64,000 nucleotides of DNA, taken from the NCBI GenBank assembly GCA_028724265.1, contig JAQYDG010000005.1, forward strand, positions 62,001-126,000, in the 5' to 3' direction. Every line of letters starts with the position of its first letter. Position 1 is the first letter of the stretch. The position numbers were made by a program, and so were the translations under genes. Shown here one piece after another: positions 1 to 8,389 of the stretch. The notes beneath the pieces are model-generated. The model saw only the letters and a list, made by a program, of their open reading frames with translations. It did no database searches and was not told the DNA's origin. Source of the stretch: Actinomycetaceae bacterium (GTDB lineage: Bacteria > Actinomycetota > Actinomycetes > Actinomycetales > Actinomycetaceae).

Positions 1-357
1 TCCGTAGAGAGATTTGCCAATCGTTGCAGACATGAATAGTAATACGCTACTTGAATACGGTTGGTTTTCGTTCCAATACACGCCTGTATCGTCACCGGCT
101 CCGTATTCATAGTTTCTGTAGAACGAGTTACCGAAAATATCTATGGTAATGGAGTTACTCGGGAAAGATGCGACAGGGTTTGAGATATAGCCAACTACGC
201 CAGTATTAGTTACTCCCGACATGACGAAAGGTATGGTTCCAGGAAGTTGGTCATCTTTCTTTAGGCGCTGCCCTTGCTCAATGTGATCAAACAAGTCTCC
301 GAGCCGGTATTCGCCCCACTCAACTGTGGCTAGTTTCGCGTTGAGTGAGGCGGTTAT
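1..357 (-). CDS. Type I/BcgI-type DNA specificity (S) subunit, N-terminal fragment cut by the window edge
   Basis: The minus-strand frame reads SLNAKLATVEWGEYRLGDLF, then GQRLKKDDQLPGTIPFVMSG and NSITIDIFGNSFYRNYEYG. This is the pattern of the first target-recognition domain of restriction-modification S subunits (GEYKIGDLF...KGxRLxKxDxxPGxIPF). It would supply DNA sequence recognition to the nuclease-methylase encoded just upstream, whose stop codon it overlaps. Oddity: in this frame there is no ATG, GTG or TTG between the preceding in-frame stop (about 20 bases upstream of the M stop) and the conserved GEYRLGDLF block. The nearest candidate is a TTG inside that block. The start is therefore unclear: an unusual start codon, translational coupling or a second frameshift are all possible. 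The rest of the gene lies outside the window. The family call is secure; functional status is not. Confidence 0.75.
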   Translation of the reverse strand, partial: MTASLNAKLATVEWGEYRLGDLFDHIEQGQRLKKDDQLPGTIPFVMSGVTNTGVVGYISNPVASFPSNSITIDIFGNSFYRNYEYGAGDDTGVYWNENQPYSSSVLLFMSATIGKSLYG

Positions 358-2410
358 TTTCCCAGGCGTTCATCCTCCGACCCGCGTCCTTTAAGAATAT
401 TAGACACTTCCCAAGCGAGATAGTCGCTCACGGTTTTCTTGAAATCATCAAGGGTAGGGGTAGTGTCAACGGGTGCGCTCTGGTTCCAGTCATTGCCTGC
501 TGTGGGGTCTATCTTGCCTACGTAGTAATCGGATTCGCTTAGATATTTCAGCTTGCTCTTGTCATATCGCACCAGGTCAACAACTTCTTGGTAGCGTTCT
601 ATGGCGTGATCAACATTGCGTAGGTTGACGCCGCTTTTTGCTTTCTTGCGGTTGGCGCGCTTGTAACCGTCATTCGAGAAGTCAATGAACTTCACCTTGT
701 CATCAGGGGTGTGCGGCTCGCCCACGCGGAAGACGTAGATTTGGCTTTGCACGTTGGATTTTCCGATAAACAAATCTAGGGGCATTTTGATACTGGCAAG
801 TAGTGTGGAGTGCTCCAGTATCCGCTTGTTGTACTCAGTGGCCTTGCCACTGCCCGCCGAATTTTGGATAATGATGGCTGCATAGCCTTTATCCATCATG
901 GAGAGGGCGCGCTCGACGAACACCATGCCGTTACCGGGCGCGGAGTAGGGCGGATTCAGCACAAACGCCGTGGCTGGGAATTTCTCGCTCTTATTGCCGT
1001 ATTCGTAGTTTCCGGAAAAATTGGTGAGTGAGTTGTCATTGATGATGTTGGAGGAGCCGTCTCCCATCAGAATCATGTTGAGCACGGCAAGCATATAGAC
1101 GCTGGGCAGAATTTCGAGCCCGAGGAGCTGTTCAGCCTTTATATGGGCATATTTGCGTTGCAGCTCAACAGGTGACGTAATGTTCGCTTTTGCATCATTC
1201 ATCATTTCGTTCATCGCTGCGACGAGGAGACCTGCCGAACCGGTGGCGAAGTCCCACACGTACGAGTCCTTGTTGACGCGTGCAAGTTTGACGAGGAGTT
1301 TTGCTACATACGACGGTGTGAGCACAACGTCGTTGAGTTTGTCTTGCGAGAATCCCAGCCAGCTATACATTTCGTTGAACAGCTTGCCTGTAAAGTCCGT
1401 CGTGAGCCCGATCTTGTAGTAGATGCCTAGGTCGTCCACGATCTTAGAAAAAACCCGTTTCAGCTGCGTTTCGCCGTTGTGTGGCTTGTTCACGTTCGAG
1501 GCGGTGAGCGTATTTTGCAGCGTGCGAACAATCATCTCCCGTTTTTCCTCAGGCAGACGCTTTTCCTTGAGGAAGCTCGATACTTTACGTAACACGATCT
1601 CGCCGTCTGTGTTTCCGCTCTCGGATGAAGAATGCAAGTCGGATTTCTCCAGTGGTTTTACCTTTCCAGGCACTCCTAGCGTGGCAATAATCGTTGCTGC
1701 CACGAGATAGACGCGATCATTTTCGCCAAGACCTTTTTCTTCCTGGTAAATGTCGTTATTGAGCTTGACGAGGCTGGCCTCAATCTCACGCTCACGCTGA
1801 GCCTTGAGAGCTTCAACTTCCTTTTCTGATAGCTCTAGATTGTCAATGCGCTCGACGAACTCGTCGAAATGCTGCGGGGCAAGGAATGAGAGATCGCTGT
1901 ATTCACCGACTTTTTGTCCAATACCGAAGTTGCTCTTAGAAACGTCATAGACCCCAATTTTGAGCTGTAATACCCCCCCCCCGGAGTTTTGTATCCGGTG
2001 ACGCCGATAGCAATCACGTTCGTGTAGCTGGTGTAATGCAAAAGGGCATTCGCATAGTGGACGGCGCCGTTGACAGCATATCCATTGATGTTCGTAAAGT
2101 TTGGGCGTTGGTCTTTTCTGATGTTGTCAACATGACCAGCGCTGTCGAGCTTTTCGAGCTTATCCTTGTATCCCTTGTATTCGATGAGCACTGGCCAGTA
2201 GTTAGTCCGGCTATCTTGAAGGAGGAGTTTCGCATCCGGCCTGTTTCCGCCAGCGCCACCATTTTTTGAATAGTATTCGCTCAGCGCGGAGTCGATTTCG
2301 TCATTGAGTGACTCTTGTTCCAACTTGTAGTCCAGGCCATAGGCGCGCAGCCAGCCATTGACCGTATCAGCAACGTTTGGTTCTACCGACTGGTTTGCAT
2401 GCCCTGACAT
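354..2410 (-). CDS. BcgI-like fused restriction endonuclease / N6-adenine methyltransferase, frame broken at a G10 tract (phase OFF or pseudogene)
   Basis: Two minus-strand frames join at a run of ten G (1973-1982) to give one protein of about 685 residues, close to BcgI A-type subunits. Residues 1-145 hold a PD-(D/E)xK nuclease fold: RPDAKLLL (D59) and VLIEYKGYK (E77, K79). After the break the second frame gives QLKIGVYDVSKSNFG and EYSDLSFLAPQHFDEF, a coiled stretch rich in E and K, then the methylase with motif I DFATGSAGL near residue 385 and catalytic NPPY near 485. The start ATG at 2410 has an AGAGGA-like ribosome site. With ten G the first frame runs into a stop at 1835. Eight or eleven G restore a single open frame. 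The downstream S gene overlaps the stop. A family of this design cuts and methylates DNA with a separate specificity subunit. The tract could be a phase-variation switch or a sequencing error in a homopolymer. Confidence 0.8.
1973..1982. repeat. Poly-C/poly-G tract of 10 inside the restriction-modification gene
   Basis: Ten consecutive C on the plus strand (G on the coding strand) lie at the exact point where the two halves of the BcgI-like gene change frame. From the flanking codons I work out that 8 or 11 G put the upstream frame (ending in codons for TP) into the downstream frame (QLKIGVYDV). Homopolymeric G tracts of this length are classic slipped-strand contingency sites in bacterial restriction-modification genes. 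Confidence 0.85.
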
Positions 2411-2471
2411 GGTAATCCTCTCTGCTGTGTACCAGTCGCGCCGGTGGCACGGCTGACCAATATGGTCAATT

Positions 2472-3263
2472 TTAACAGTTGTGAAAGAACGCAGGTGCTG
2501 CTGGCTGCGCTGGCGTTGGCAGTAAATTTGGAGCGCTGCGATTACTGAGGGAGAGGAAGTCCAGGGCGAGTGTCGTGGAGCAGCGGCTCAGGCGCAGCGG
2601 GGTCGCTGCCGAGGCATCAACGTGATGAGGCTCAGGCGCGGATGTCCTCCACGCTGGGTACGCGAACTCGTCATGAACGAGCGTATCGAGTTTGGTGATC
2701 AGTTGCTTTCCATCATCGGGCCGACCCATTCCCGTTGAATCCATCTCGATCATTTCCTTGTAGTCAGCGCCCCACGGAACACTCTTATAAACAACGGTCG
2801 GAGCGATCTTGGAAAGCTGACTGTAGTCCTCTTTACTCAGTCCAGAATAAGCGGCGAGGATGACGTCCGGATGGGTGTCGGCGATCTGTTCAAAAGGAAG
2901 CCCGTCCGTTTCATCGAAGAGCACGGGGGTATCGCCGCCAAGCTTTGAGATTCTCTCTTTCACCCAGGGGAGAATCCCGTCGCCATCGTCGTCACCCCAT
3001 GTTGCTTTCGCCATTCCCACAGGAACAACGCCAAGAGCCAGAGGAACCTCAGCGTTTCCCCATGCGACGGTGGCGATACGCTGTGGTTTCCCTGTGATCG
3101 TCGTGGTACCAAAGGCGTGTGTGATCGTCACAGATTCCGCTGATCCGGACGAAGCCGTGGCGGAATCTGAGCTTGACGAGGGGGAGGAAGACTGTGTGGA
3201 GCAACCAGCAAGTAGTAGGGCTGCTGCACCGAAGAAAGCGGCAAACGATCGGATATGGAACAT
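2472..3263 (-). pseudogene. Iron-siderophore ABC transporter substrate-binding lipoprotein (FepB/FecB type), C-terminal lobe lost
   Basis: The product begins with a lipoprotein signal (FFGAAALLLAGC lipobox) and a Ser-rich linker. The N-terminal half of a periplasmic-binding fold of the iron-siderophore class follows: ITGKPQRIATVAWGN, LPFEQIADTHPDVILAAYSGLS and LSKIAPTVVYKSVPWGADY. The start at 3263 is chosen because CTGGAG sits a few bases before that ATG; an in-frame ATG at 3302 lies 13 codons upstream. After about residue 190 (VHDEFAYPAW) the sequence stops resembling the family. The total is about 260 residues instead of 320-350. The tail TTLALDFLSL looks like a remnant of the family's own C-terminus, which suggests an internal deletion plus frame change. 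No permease or ATPase partner is next to it. It is probably non-functional. Confidence 0.75.
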
Positions 3264-3291
3264 ACTCACTCCAGGTAGGGAACGGGACAAC

Positions 3292-3321
3292 AAATTATGC
3301 AATACCAGCGTTGCATAATTT
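3292..3321. promoter_or_regulatory. Perfect 11-bp inverted repeat, candidate operator of the siderophore-binding gene
   Basis: Arms AAATTATGCAA (3292-3302) and TTGCATAATTT (3311-3321) are exact inverted complements separated by 8 bp. They lie 29 bp upstream of the lipoprotein start on the minus strand. The AT-rich arms and lack of a T-tract argue for a protein-binding operator rather than a terminator. It does not match the DtxR/IdeR consensus closely. The regulator is unknown. Confidence 0.5.
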
Positions 3322-3454
3322 GCCTGCTGGCAAGTCTATCGGTGGCTCGTCAGCGGTGTCAGCAGCGAGCCTGGTGTTCGATAACTTAGTCACATCTTTG
3401 CTGCGTTGTGCTTTGTTTTGCTGTGTCGTGCAGTGTCAGTGTTGCTTTTCAGCG

Positions 3455-4201
3455 TTAGTGCGCGGACCGGCATGTTGCAAGAAGAGCGCTGATGGCGTCA
3501 CGATCCTTCGCGGCGATGCTCAGACCTTGCGGAGCGTACTTGCGCGCTACATCAGCCCAGTGTTGCGCGTACGAACACTGATAGGCGGCATTGTTGGGTT
3601 TCCAGGCGGCGATGCCGCGTGAGCCTTTCGCTTTGTTTGCAACACCGCTGACTGCGATCAGATTGTCGGGATCATTGGCAAATGTTTCCAAGATGCTGCT
3701 TTTGCCCCTGTTCACCAGATCCGCCCCTCCATGGACGTAGAAATAGTGGAGGGGGATAATGTGGTCAATCTGAACCTTCGCTGACGTGGATTCTCCGCGC
3801 TGAAAACGTATCGTTGTCCCCGAATACGGGTCGTGCAGAATGCCCGAATAAACGGTTGCATTCGGACACGACGACACTCCTTGCCCGTACCCCTCTCTGA
3901 TTGATTGGCGTCCTGGCTTCGTGGAGTAGTCGGTGTCGGTGAGGTCTCGCCTCAAAATATCGTTGCGGGTATCGCACCCATTGTGATCCACATCTGCCCA
4001 TGCCTCACCGAAAAGCGCGCGTCGATACGGCTGGTCAGATGTCGCAGGAGATTGCTGTTTACCTGTGGTGGGAGTCGGATGAAGGGACGAGGCGTGCCCG
4101 CCGAAGCTGTCCCGTCCGCTGTAGTGGTTGAGCCCAACAATAACGAAGGCGAGGACGAGCAGAGCGAGCACCACGAGGCGGCGAGGGTGGCTTTTGTTCA
4201 T
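3455..4201 (-). CDS. Secreted or membrane-anchored HNH endonuclease (DUF1524 / GmrSD C-terminal type)
   Basis: The 248-residue product has an N-terminal hydrophobic segment (about residues 8-24, RLVVLALLVLAFVIVGL) and a Pro/Thr/Ser linker. The nuclease domain has the DUF1524 hallmarks: ALFGEAWADVDHNGCDTRND, SGTTIRFQRG, the catalytic VQIDHIIPLHYFYVHG (His of the DHIIP block) and FANDPDNLIAVSG with the metal-coordinating Asn. C-terminal CSYAQHWADVARKY completes the family pattern. Such proteins are common as exported actinobacterial nucleases; the substrate is presumably extracellular DNA or RNA. The gene stands alone between the decayed lipoprotein gene and the ABC ATPase gene, all on the minus strand. 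The N-terminal segment could be a signal peptide or an anchor. Confidence 0.85.
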   Translation of the reverse strand: MNKSHPRRLVVLALLVLAFVIVGLNHYSGRDSFGGHASSLHPTPTTGKQQSPATSDQPYRRALFGEAWADVDHNGCDTRNDILRRDLTDTDYSTKPGRQSIREGYGQGVSSCPNATVYSGILHDPYSGTTIRFQRGESTSAKVQIDHIIPLHYFYVHGGADLVNRGKSSILETFANDPDNLIAVSGVANKAKGSRGIAAWKPNNAAYQCSYAQHWADVARKYAPQGLSIAAKDRDAISALLATCRSAH

Positions 4202-4292
4202 TCAGATACCAAACTCTTGGAACGACATCACGTATGACATAACGTACAAACTGACTCGTGTGCGAGCCTCAATAGTGGAGGAGTTGACCGCA

Positions 4293-5993
4293 CTATGAGG
4301 TAAATGAGGGCGCTACAACGAGCTTGCGATAGCGGTTGAGTGCGGCCATAATCTCCTGGCGGCGCGCAAGCGCAAGATTACCCATGTACTTTCCTCGTGG
4401 CGTGAGCGCATCGAGCCCAGAGTCTGCCACCCAGGTGAGTATCTCGTCTACCAACGATCTTGCCGTCTTTGTTCCATCTGCTTCCTGTGCGATGCATTCA
4501 AGAGCCTCAGCAATGGCTGCTGTTTGTGCGTTATCTGCCAGCTGGTTGAGAGCGGAAAGAGCGATATCCTCACGTCCAAAACGAATTTCCGTTCGTCCGA
4601 TTGCTTTCGCTGGTTTCTTCTTATCCGCAGGGTGCAGGGAAGCCGGTTGAACGATGCGATCGTGGCGGAGTGCCTCACTGAACGCGTCCTCGGTGCGAGC
4701 TGACGGGGGATTCTGGCTTATGTTGGCTGCGGCAATCTGGTGTGCACGCTGCGTCACGTCGTCGGGAATGTAGGTGTTCATTGCGATCACAAGATCTGCC
4801 TGCGAGAAGAACGCCCCGGATCCTCCGGCAACCACAATGGTTGACACGTTGTGATCGTCACGCAGACTTGCGACCCGATCGACGAGAGGCGTGATGGGCT
4901 CCTCGGAATCTGGGATGAGTGCTTTCATCTGAGCGTCGCGGATCATGAAGTTTGTTGCTGACGTATCCTCGTCGATCAGCAGTGTGTGTGTGCCGGCTTC
5001 GAGTGCCTCCATCACGTTCGCTGCCTGCGAGGTGGATCCGGATGCGTTGCTGGTGGTGAATGTGTGGGTGTCTTTTCCAGATGGAAGGTTTGTGATAAAC
5101 GGAGAAATATCGACGTTTGCCACGCTGCGCCCATCCTCAGCACGGATCGCAGCTGCGCTCGGATCGGTTGCGACCCATTCCCGGCCATCCCCGATGATAT
5201 GCGGGTACACACCGAGTTCAAGGGCACGCAGCAAGGTGGATTTTCCGTGATATCCTCCGCCTACGATCAACGTGATTCCAGCAGGGATTGCCATTCCTGT
5301 GACGACGCGGCCGGATGCGAGTGCAAAGCTCGTGCGAAGGCTCTCAGGCGATTGAAATGGCACTGGATCTGCACTCAGCGGTTTGTCAGAGTTTCCGGCA
5401 GCGCGTGGGAGAACGGAGCCGTCTGCGACGAAAGCAACCACGTGCGTAGCGTCCATGTGGCGGCGCAGATCGTTCCAGTCCCGCAGGTAGGTCACGGATT
5501 CACGCAGGGCATCCAGATCGATAGCTTGCGCGGTGAGCGCATGGTCAGCGAGCACCGGAAGACGCCGCAGCAAGATGTTCTCTGCCTCGCGTCCTCGGAT
5601 GCGACGCCCTGCAGCAGGAAGCTGAACAGTCAATCGTGCTTCGATGCCGTCGTGGTCGGCGATAACGGAGGTACGTTCCAGAATTTCCTGCCCCGGATGT
5701 GCGATAGACACTGCTCGCTCCGAGTGTGACGCGGATTCAAAAGCGCGCGTCAAGAAATCCCCAACAGCAATGCGGCCTTCGCGGTCTGCAAGAAGATCCT
5801 GGGGGATCTGGCTTACCTGCGAGGGTATGAAGATTCTCATGCGTGAGGGCGGGGCATAGGGATCCACTTGAACGTGGTCAACGCTCAGCTCGATTCTGCC
5901 AAGATCGTACGTCCCGAGAATCTGCTTATATCCACCGTATCCACGCCCGTCGATGGATCGTAGGATGCGGCTGAGATCATCACTGGTGCGCAT
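4293..5993 (-). CDS. ABC-class ATPase of the COG3044 / PF09818 family
   Basis: The predicted 566-residue protein carries the two unmistakable blocks of this family: Walker A VGGGYHGKSTLLRALELGVY and Walker B HTLLIDEDTSATNFMIRD. N-terminal DDLSRILRSIDGRGYGGYKQ is also typical. The frame is open for 79 more codons upstream, but ATG at 5993 has AGGAGA five bases ahead and matches the family's N-terminus, so I use it. The family is predicted to be cytosolic and nucleic-acid related; no biochemical role is established to my knowledge. The gene is alone on the minus strand with about 370 bp of non-coding, repeat-containing DNA upstream. Confidence 0.9.
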   Translation of the reverse strand: MRTSDDLSRILRSIDGRGYGGYKQILGTYDLGRIELSVDHVQVDPYAPPSRMRIFIPSQVSQIPQDLLADREGRIAVGDFLTRAFESASHSERAVSIAHPGQEILERTSVIADHDGIEARLTVQLPAAGRRIRGREAENILLRRLPVLADHALTAQAIDLDALRESVTYLRDWNDLRRHMDATHVVAFVADGSVLPRAAGNSDKPLSADPVPFQSPESLRTSFALASGRVVTGMAIPAGITLIVGGGYHGKSTLLRALELGVYPHIIGDGREWVATDPSAAAIRAEDGRSVANVDISPFITNLPSGKDTHTFTTSNASGSTSQAANVMEALEAGTHTLLIDEDTSATNFMIRDAQMKALIPDSEEPITPLVDRVASLRDDHNVSTIVVAGGSGAFFSQADLVIAMNTYIPDDVTQRAHQIAAANISQNPPSARTEDAFSEALRHDRIVQPASLHPADKKKPAKAIGRTEIRFGREDIALSALNQLADNAQTAAIAEALECIAQEADGTKTARSLVDEILTWVADSGLDALTPRGKYMGNLALARRQEIMAALNRYRKLVVAPSFTS

Positions 5994-6227
5994 TAGTCTC
6001 CTCTTGCTTGCTCTGGCTCGGCATACGTCTTTTTCGCTGTCTCCGGGTTTTCTCCGGGTTGTCGTGTCTGTATTTCCCTGTGTTAGCCCGTATCCCTGTA
6101 GGTTTTTGTGTTTCCTGCGAATACTCGCTGATAGGAGTTCACGCTGGCGGAAGTCCCCGCCGTCGCTAGTTCTCGTTGGCACGAGCCTCTGCCGACGCAA
6201 GTTCTCGCTCGCATGAGCTCCCACTGA

Positions 6228-6253
6228 CACTAATATCGGCCACTAATATCGGC
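6228..6253. repeat. Tandem duplication of CACTAATATCGGC
   Basis: Two exact, directly adjacent copies of the 13-mer occupy 6228-6240 and 6241-6253. The function is unknown. They lie next to the hairpin downstream of orn. Confidence 0.8.
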
Positions 6254-6263
6254 GAAAATAGTT

Positions 6264-6292
6264 CTCGCTCACATATGGGGTCTGTGAGCGAG
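6264..6292 (-). terminator. Hairpin downstream of orn, possible terminator
   Basis: CTCGCTCACA (6264-6273) and TGTGAGCGAG (6283-6292) form a perfect 10-bp stem with a 9-nt loop. Read on the minus strand it lies about 70 bp after the orn stop and is followed by AACTATTTT, a weak U-rich tail. An operator role is an alternative. Confidence 0.45.
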
Positions 6293-6361
6293 ATATGGTT
6301 GCTTCGCAGATGCGGCACGCTTTCGGAGGAACTATTCCTTTGTGCTAGGCCTTTGTGGGAA

Positions 6362-7006
6362 CTAGTCGAGTTCGGGCACGCCAAGCAGATGTGCGGTCTT
6401 CTGATCAACCTCAGCTGCTGCTTGTGCTGCTTGCTCGGCGGAAGGTCCCTCGTCATGCGGGAAAAGAACAGCGCGGTAGTAGCGCAGCTCGTCAATCGAA
6501 TCGTAAATGTCACCGAGGGCACGATGATGACCATGCTTTTGCGGGGCGCCGGAATAGGCGCGCGGGTACCAGCGCTTAGCAAGTTCCTTAATAGAGGAAA
6601 CATCGATGACGCGGTAGTAGAGGTGATCCACCAGTTCCGGCATGTATTTCACCAGGAACATCTTGTCGGTTCCAACGGAATTACCACCCAACGGTGCTTT
6701 GCCTTTGTTGGGCACCAGGTTCTGCACATATTCCACAACCTGCTTTTGAGCCTCGTCAAGGCTCAAGCCGTTGTCCCATTCGTCGATAAGCCCAGAGGAC
6801 GTGTGCATATCGCGTACAAAGTCATTCATATGTGCGACAGCAGTATCGGAGGGCTTAATCACCAGATCCAAACCCCGATCCAACGGCTGAAGGTCGGCAG
6901 CCGTCACAACAACTGAGATTTCGCACAGTTCGTCCACTGTGATATCTAGGCCGGTCATTTCGCAGTCAATCCACACGATCGGCTCTCGCAAGTTCTGATG
7001 TGTCAT
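6362..7006 (-). CDS. orn: Oligoribonuclease
   Basis: The 214-residue DEDDh 3'-5' exoribonuclease degrades 2-5-nt RNA, including pGpG, in the cytosol. Motifs visible in order: ExoI IVWIDCEMTGLDI (Asp and Glu metal ligands), ExoII GGNSVGTDKMFL (Asp), and ExoIII HHRALGDIYDSI (general-base His and Asp). The length fits actinobacterial Orn, with a short acidic/Ala-rich C-terminal extension beyond the catalytic core. The gene is single and on the minus strand, divergent from the nahK cassette. Confidence 0.97.
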   Translation of the reverse strand: MTHQNLREPIVWIDCEMTGLDITVDELCEISVVVTAADLQPLDRGLDLVIKPSDTAVAHMNDFVRDMHTSSGLIDEWDNGLSLDEAQKQVVEYVQNLVPNKGKAPLGGNSVGTDKMFLVKYMPELVDHLYYRVIDVSSIKELAKRWYPRAYSGAPQKHGHHRALGDIYDSIDELRYYRAVLFPHDEGPSAEQAAQAAAEVDQKTAHLLGVPELD

Positions 7007-7052
7007 ACGTTCCAGTGTAGTCGGCTATGCATAGATACCTGGATAGCTGCGC

Positions 7053-7127
7053 GCGGAACCTGCCGTGCAGGGTGTTCTATCTTCGGCTACTGTCGTCATG
7101 TACCCGCGGCATGCGGAACCTGCCGTG
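7053..7127. repeat. 15-bp direct repeat upstream of the nahK cassette
   Basis: GCGGAACCTGCCGTG occurs at 7053-7067 and again at 7113-7127, exactly 60 bp apart, in the divergent region between orn and nahK. Each contains CGG-N6-CCG. Paired identical sites at fixed spacing upstream of a sugar operon suggest a regulator-binding site; the regulator is unknown. Confidence 0.45.
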
Positions 7128-7193
7128 AATCTTGTGTCTGCCCATTGTGACCCATTCTGACGCGTATGCCGGGGTGCACACGCCCTGGCGTCT

Positions 7194-7221
7194 TTGTCTG
7201 GGTTCAGCGGCGTTGTACAAT
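7194..7221 (+). promoter_or_regulatory. Candidate promoter of nahK-galT-galE
   Basis: TTGTCT (7194-7199), a 16-bp spacer and TACAAT (7216-7221) resemble a sigma-70-type promoter. It lies 33 bp upstream of the nahK start, just ahead of a GAAGGAG ribosome site. Confidence 0.45.
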
Positions 7222-7254
7222 AGAGACCGGTCACCACAGTGCTGTGAAGGAGTC

Positions 7255-8379
7255 ATGTCGATGGGCATACGTGAGAGGCTTGAGCGCCCCATTCTTTCTC
7301 ATTTCACATTTGAAGGGGACGTGCTGAGCGTTGAACCGTACGGGGATGGCCATATCAACGAGACCTTTCTTGTTCGGACAACTCAGCGCCGATATATTCT
7401 TCAGCGGATGAACGAAGAGGTGTTCCCGGATCCGGCAGCGTTGATGCACAATATCCAATACGTCACGGAATACTTGCGTGCACAGGGTCAAGAAACACTT
7501 CAGATTGTGGCAACCGTCAACGGGGAACCCTACTTAAGATCCAGTATGGGCAATTTCCGCATGTACGTGTTTATCGAGAACACAGTGAGCTACAACTTGG
7601 TGGATAACCCGCAGATGTTCGAGAATGCAGCTCGGGCGTTCGGGCGATTTCAGAATCTCCTCTCCGGCTTTGATGCGCGCAAGCTGGTTGAGGTTATTCC
7701 TCATTTTCATGACACGCCTGCGCGTTTGAGCGCCTTAGAACGTGCCGTGGAAAATGATGTGAGCGGGCGTGCTCGGGGTGTGGGCGCGGAGATAGAGTTT
7801 TTTGAGAGCAGGAAACTGGACTATACAAAGGTTGTGGATGCCCTTGCGCGCGGCGACGTTCCGCTGCGTGTGACGCACAATGATACGAAACTCAATAACA
7901 TCTTGATGGATGCGCGCACAGGCGAAGCGCGCGCGATTATCGATTTGGACACGATCATGCCGGGTTCGTTGCTCTACGATTTCGGCGATGCGGTTCGCTT
8001 TGGTGCGTCAACGGCCTTAGAGGACGAACGCGACCTCGAGAAGGTGCATTTTTCACTCGATTATTTCCGAGCCTACACAGTGGGGTTTGTCGGGGAAGTG
8101 GCCAATTCGCTGACGCCAACGGAAGCTGAGCTGTTGCCATTTTCCGCGCTCTTGATGGCGGAGGAGTGCGGAATGCGTTTTCTAACTGACTACCTTGACG
8201 GAGATGAGTATTTCGCAACCGCCTACGACGACCACAACCTTGTGCGTGCACATACTCAGATGAGACTCGTTGAAGATATGGAAGCACAGATGACTGAGAT
8301 GAAAGTGCTCACACGTCAGATTGTGAACCGATACCAGCATGCGACGACTAACCACGAAAATGATCACGAAGAAAGCTGA
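7255..8379 (+). CDS. nahK: N-acetylhexosamine 1-kinase-like sugar kinase (NahK/LnpB)
   Basis: This aminoglycoside-phosphotransferase-fold kinase is predicted to phosphorylate GlcNAc/GalNAc at C1 with ATP. The start ATG at 7255 follows GAAGGAG at ideal spacing; the frame is open upstream to 7132 but without a better site. Features: GDGHINETFLV glycine loop near residue 27, catalytic VTHNDTKLNNILMD (His208 region) and metal-binding AIIDLDTIMPGSLLYDFGD. The 374-residue length is near that of bifidobacterial NahK. It heads an operon with galT and galE. In bifidobacteria these enzymes act after lacto-N-biose/galacto-N-biose phosphorylase, but no such phosphorylase is in this window. Other C1 hexosamine or hexose substrates remain possible. 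Confidence 0.85.
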   Translation: MSMGIRERLERPILSHFTFEGDVLSVEPYGDGHINETFLVRTTQRRYILQRMNEEVFPDPAALMHNIQYVTEYLRAQGQETLQIVATVNGEPYLRSSMGNFRMYVFIENTVSYNLVDNPQMFENAARAFGRFQNLLSGFDARKLVEVIPHFHDTPARLSALERAVENDVSGRARGVGAEIEFFESRKLDYTKVVDALARGDVPLRVTHNDTKLNNILMDARTGEARAIIDLDTIMPGSLLYDFGDAVRFGASTALEDERDLEKVHFSLDYFRAYTVGFVGEVANSLTPTEAELLPFSALLMAEECGMRFLTDYLDGDEYFATAYDDHNLVRAHTQMRLVEDMEAQMTEMKVLTRQIVNRYQHATTNHENDHEES

Positions 8380-8389
8380 GTGAACAAGA

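Larger units (their letters stand above)
5994..6361. other. Intergenic region with repeats between the ABC ATPase and orn genes
   Basis: I see no convincing gene here. It contains a tandem 13-bp repeat (6228-6253), three near copies of an AGTTCTCG(C/T)T motif around 6170, 6200 and 6260, and a strong hairpin (6264-6292). The short frames crossing it look like translations of repeats or antisense of orn. Confidence 0.5.

Noticed and set aside
7024..7140. The two 15-bp repeats as a CRISPR-like or attachment site
   Set aside because: There are only two copies, no integrase is nearby and no tRNA overlaps. A regulator-binding site is simpler.
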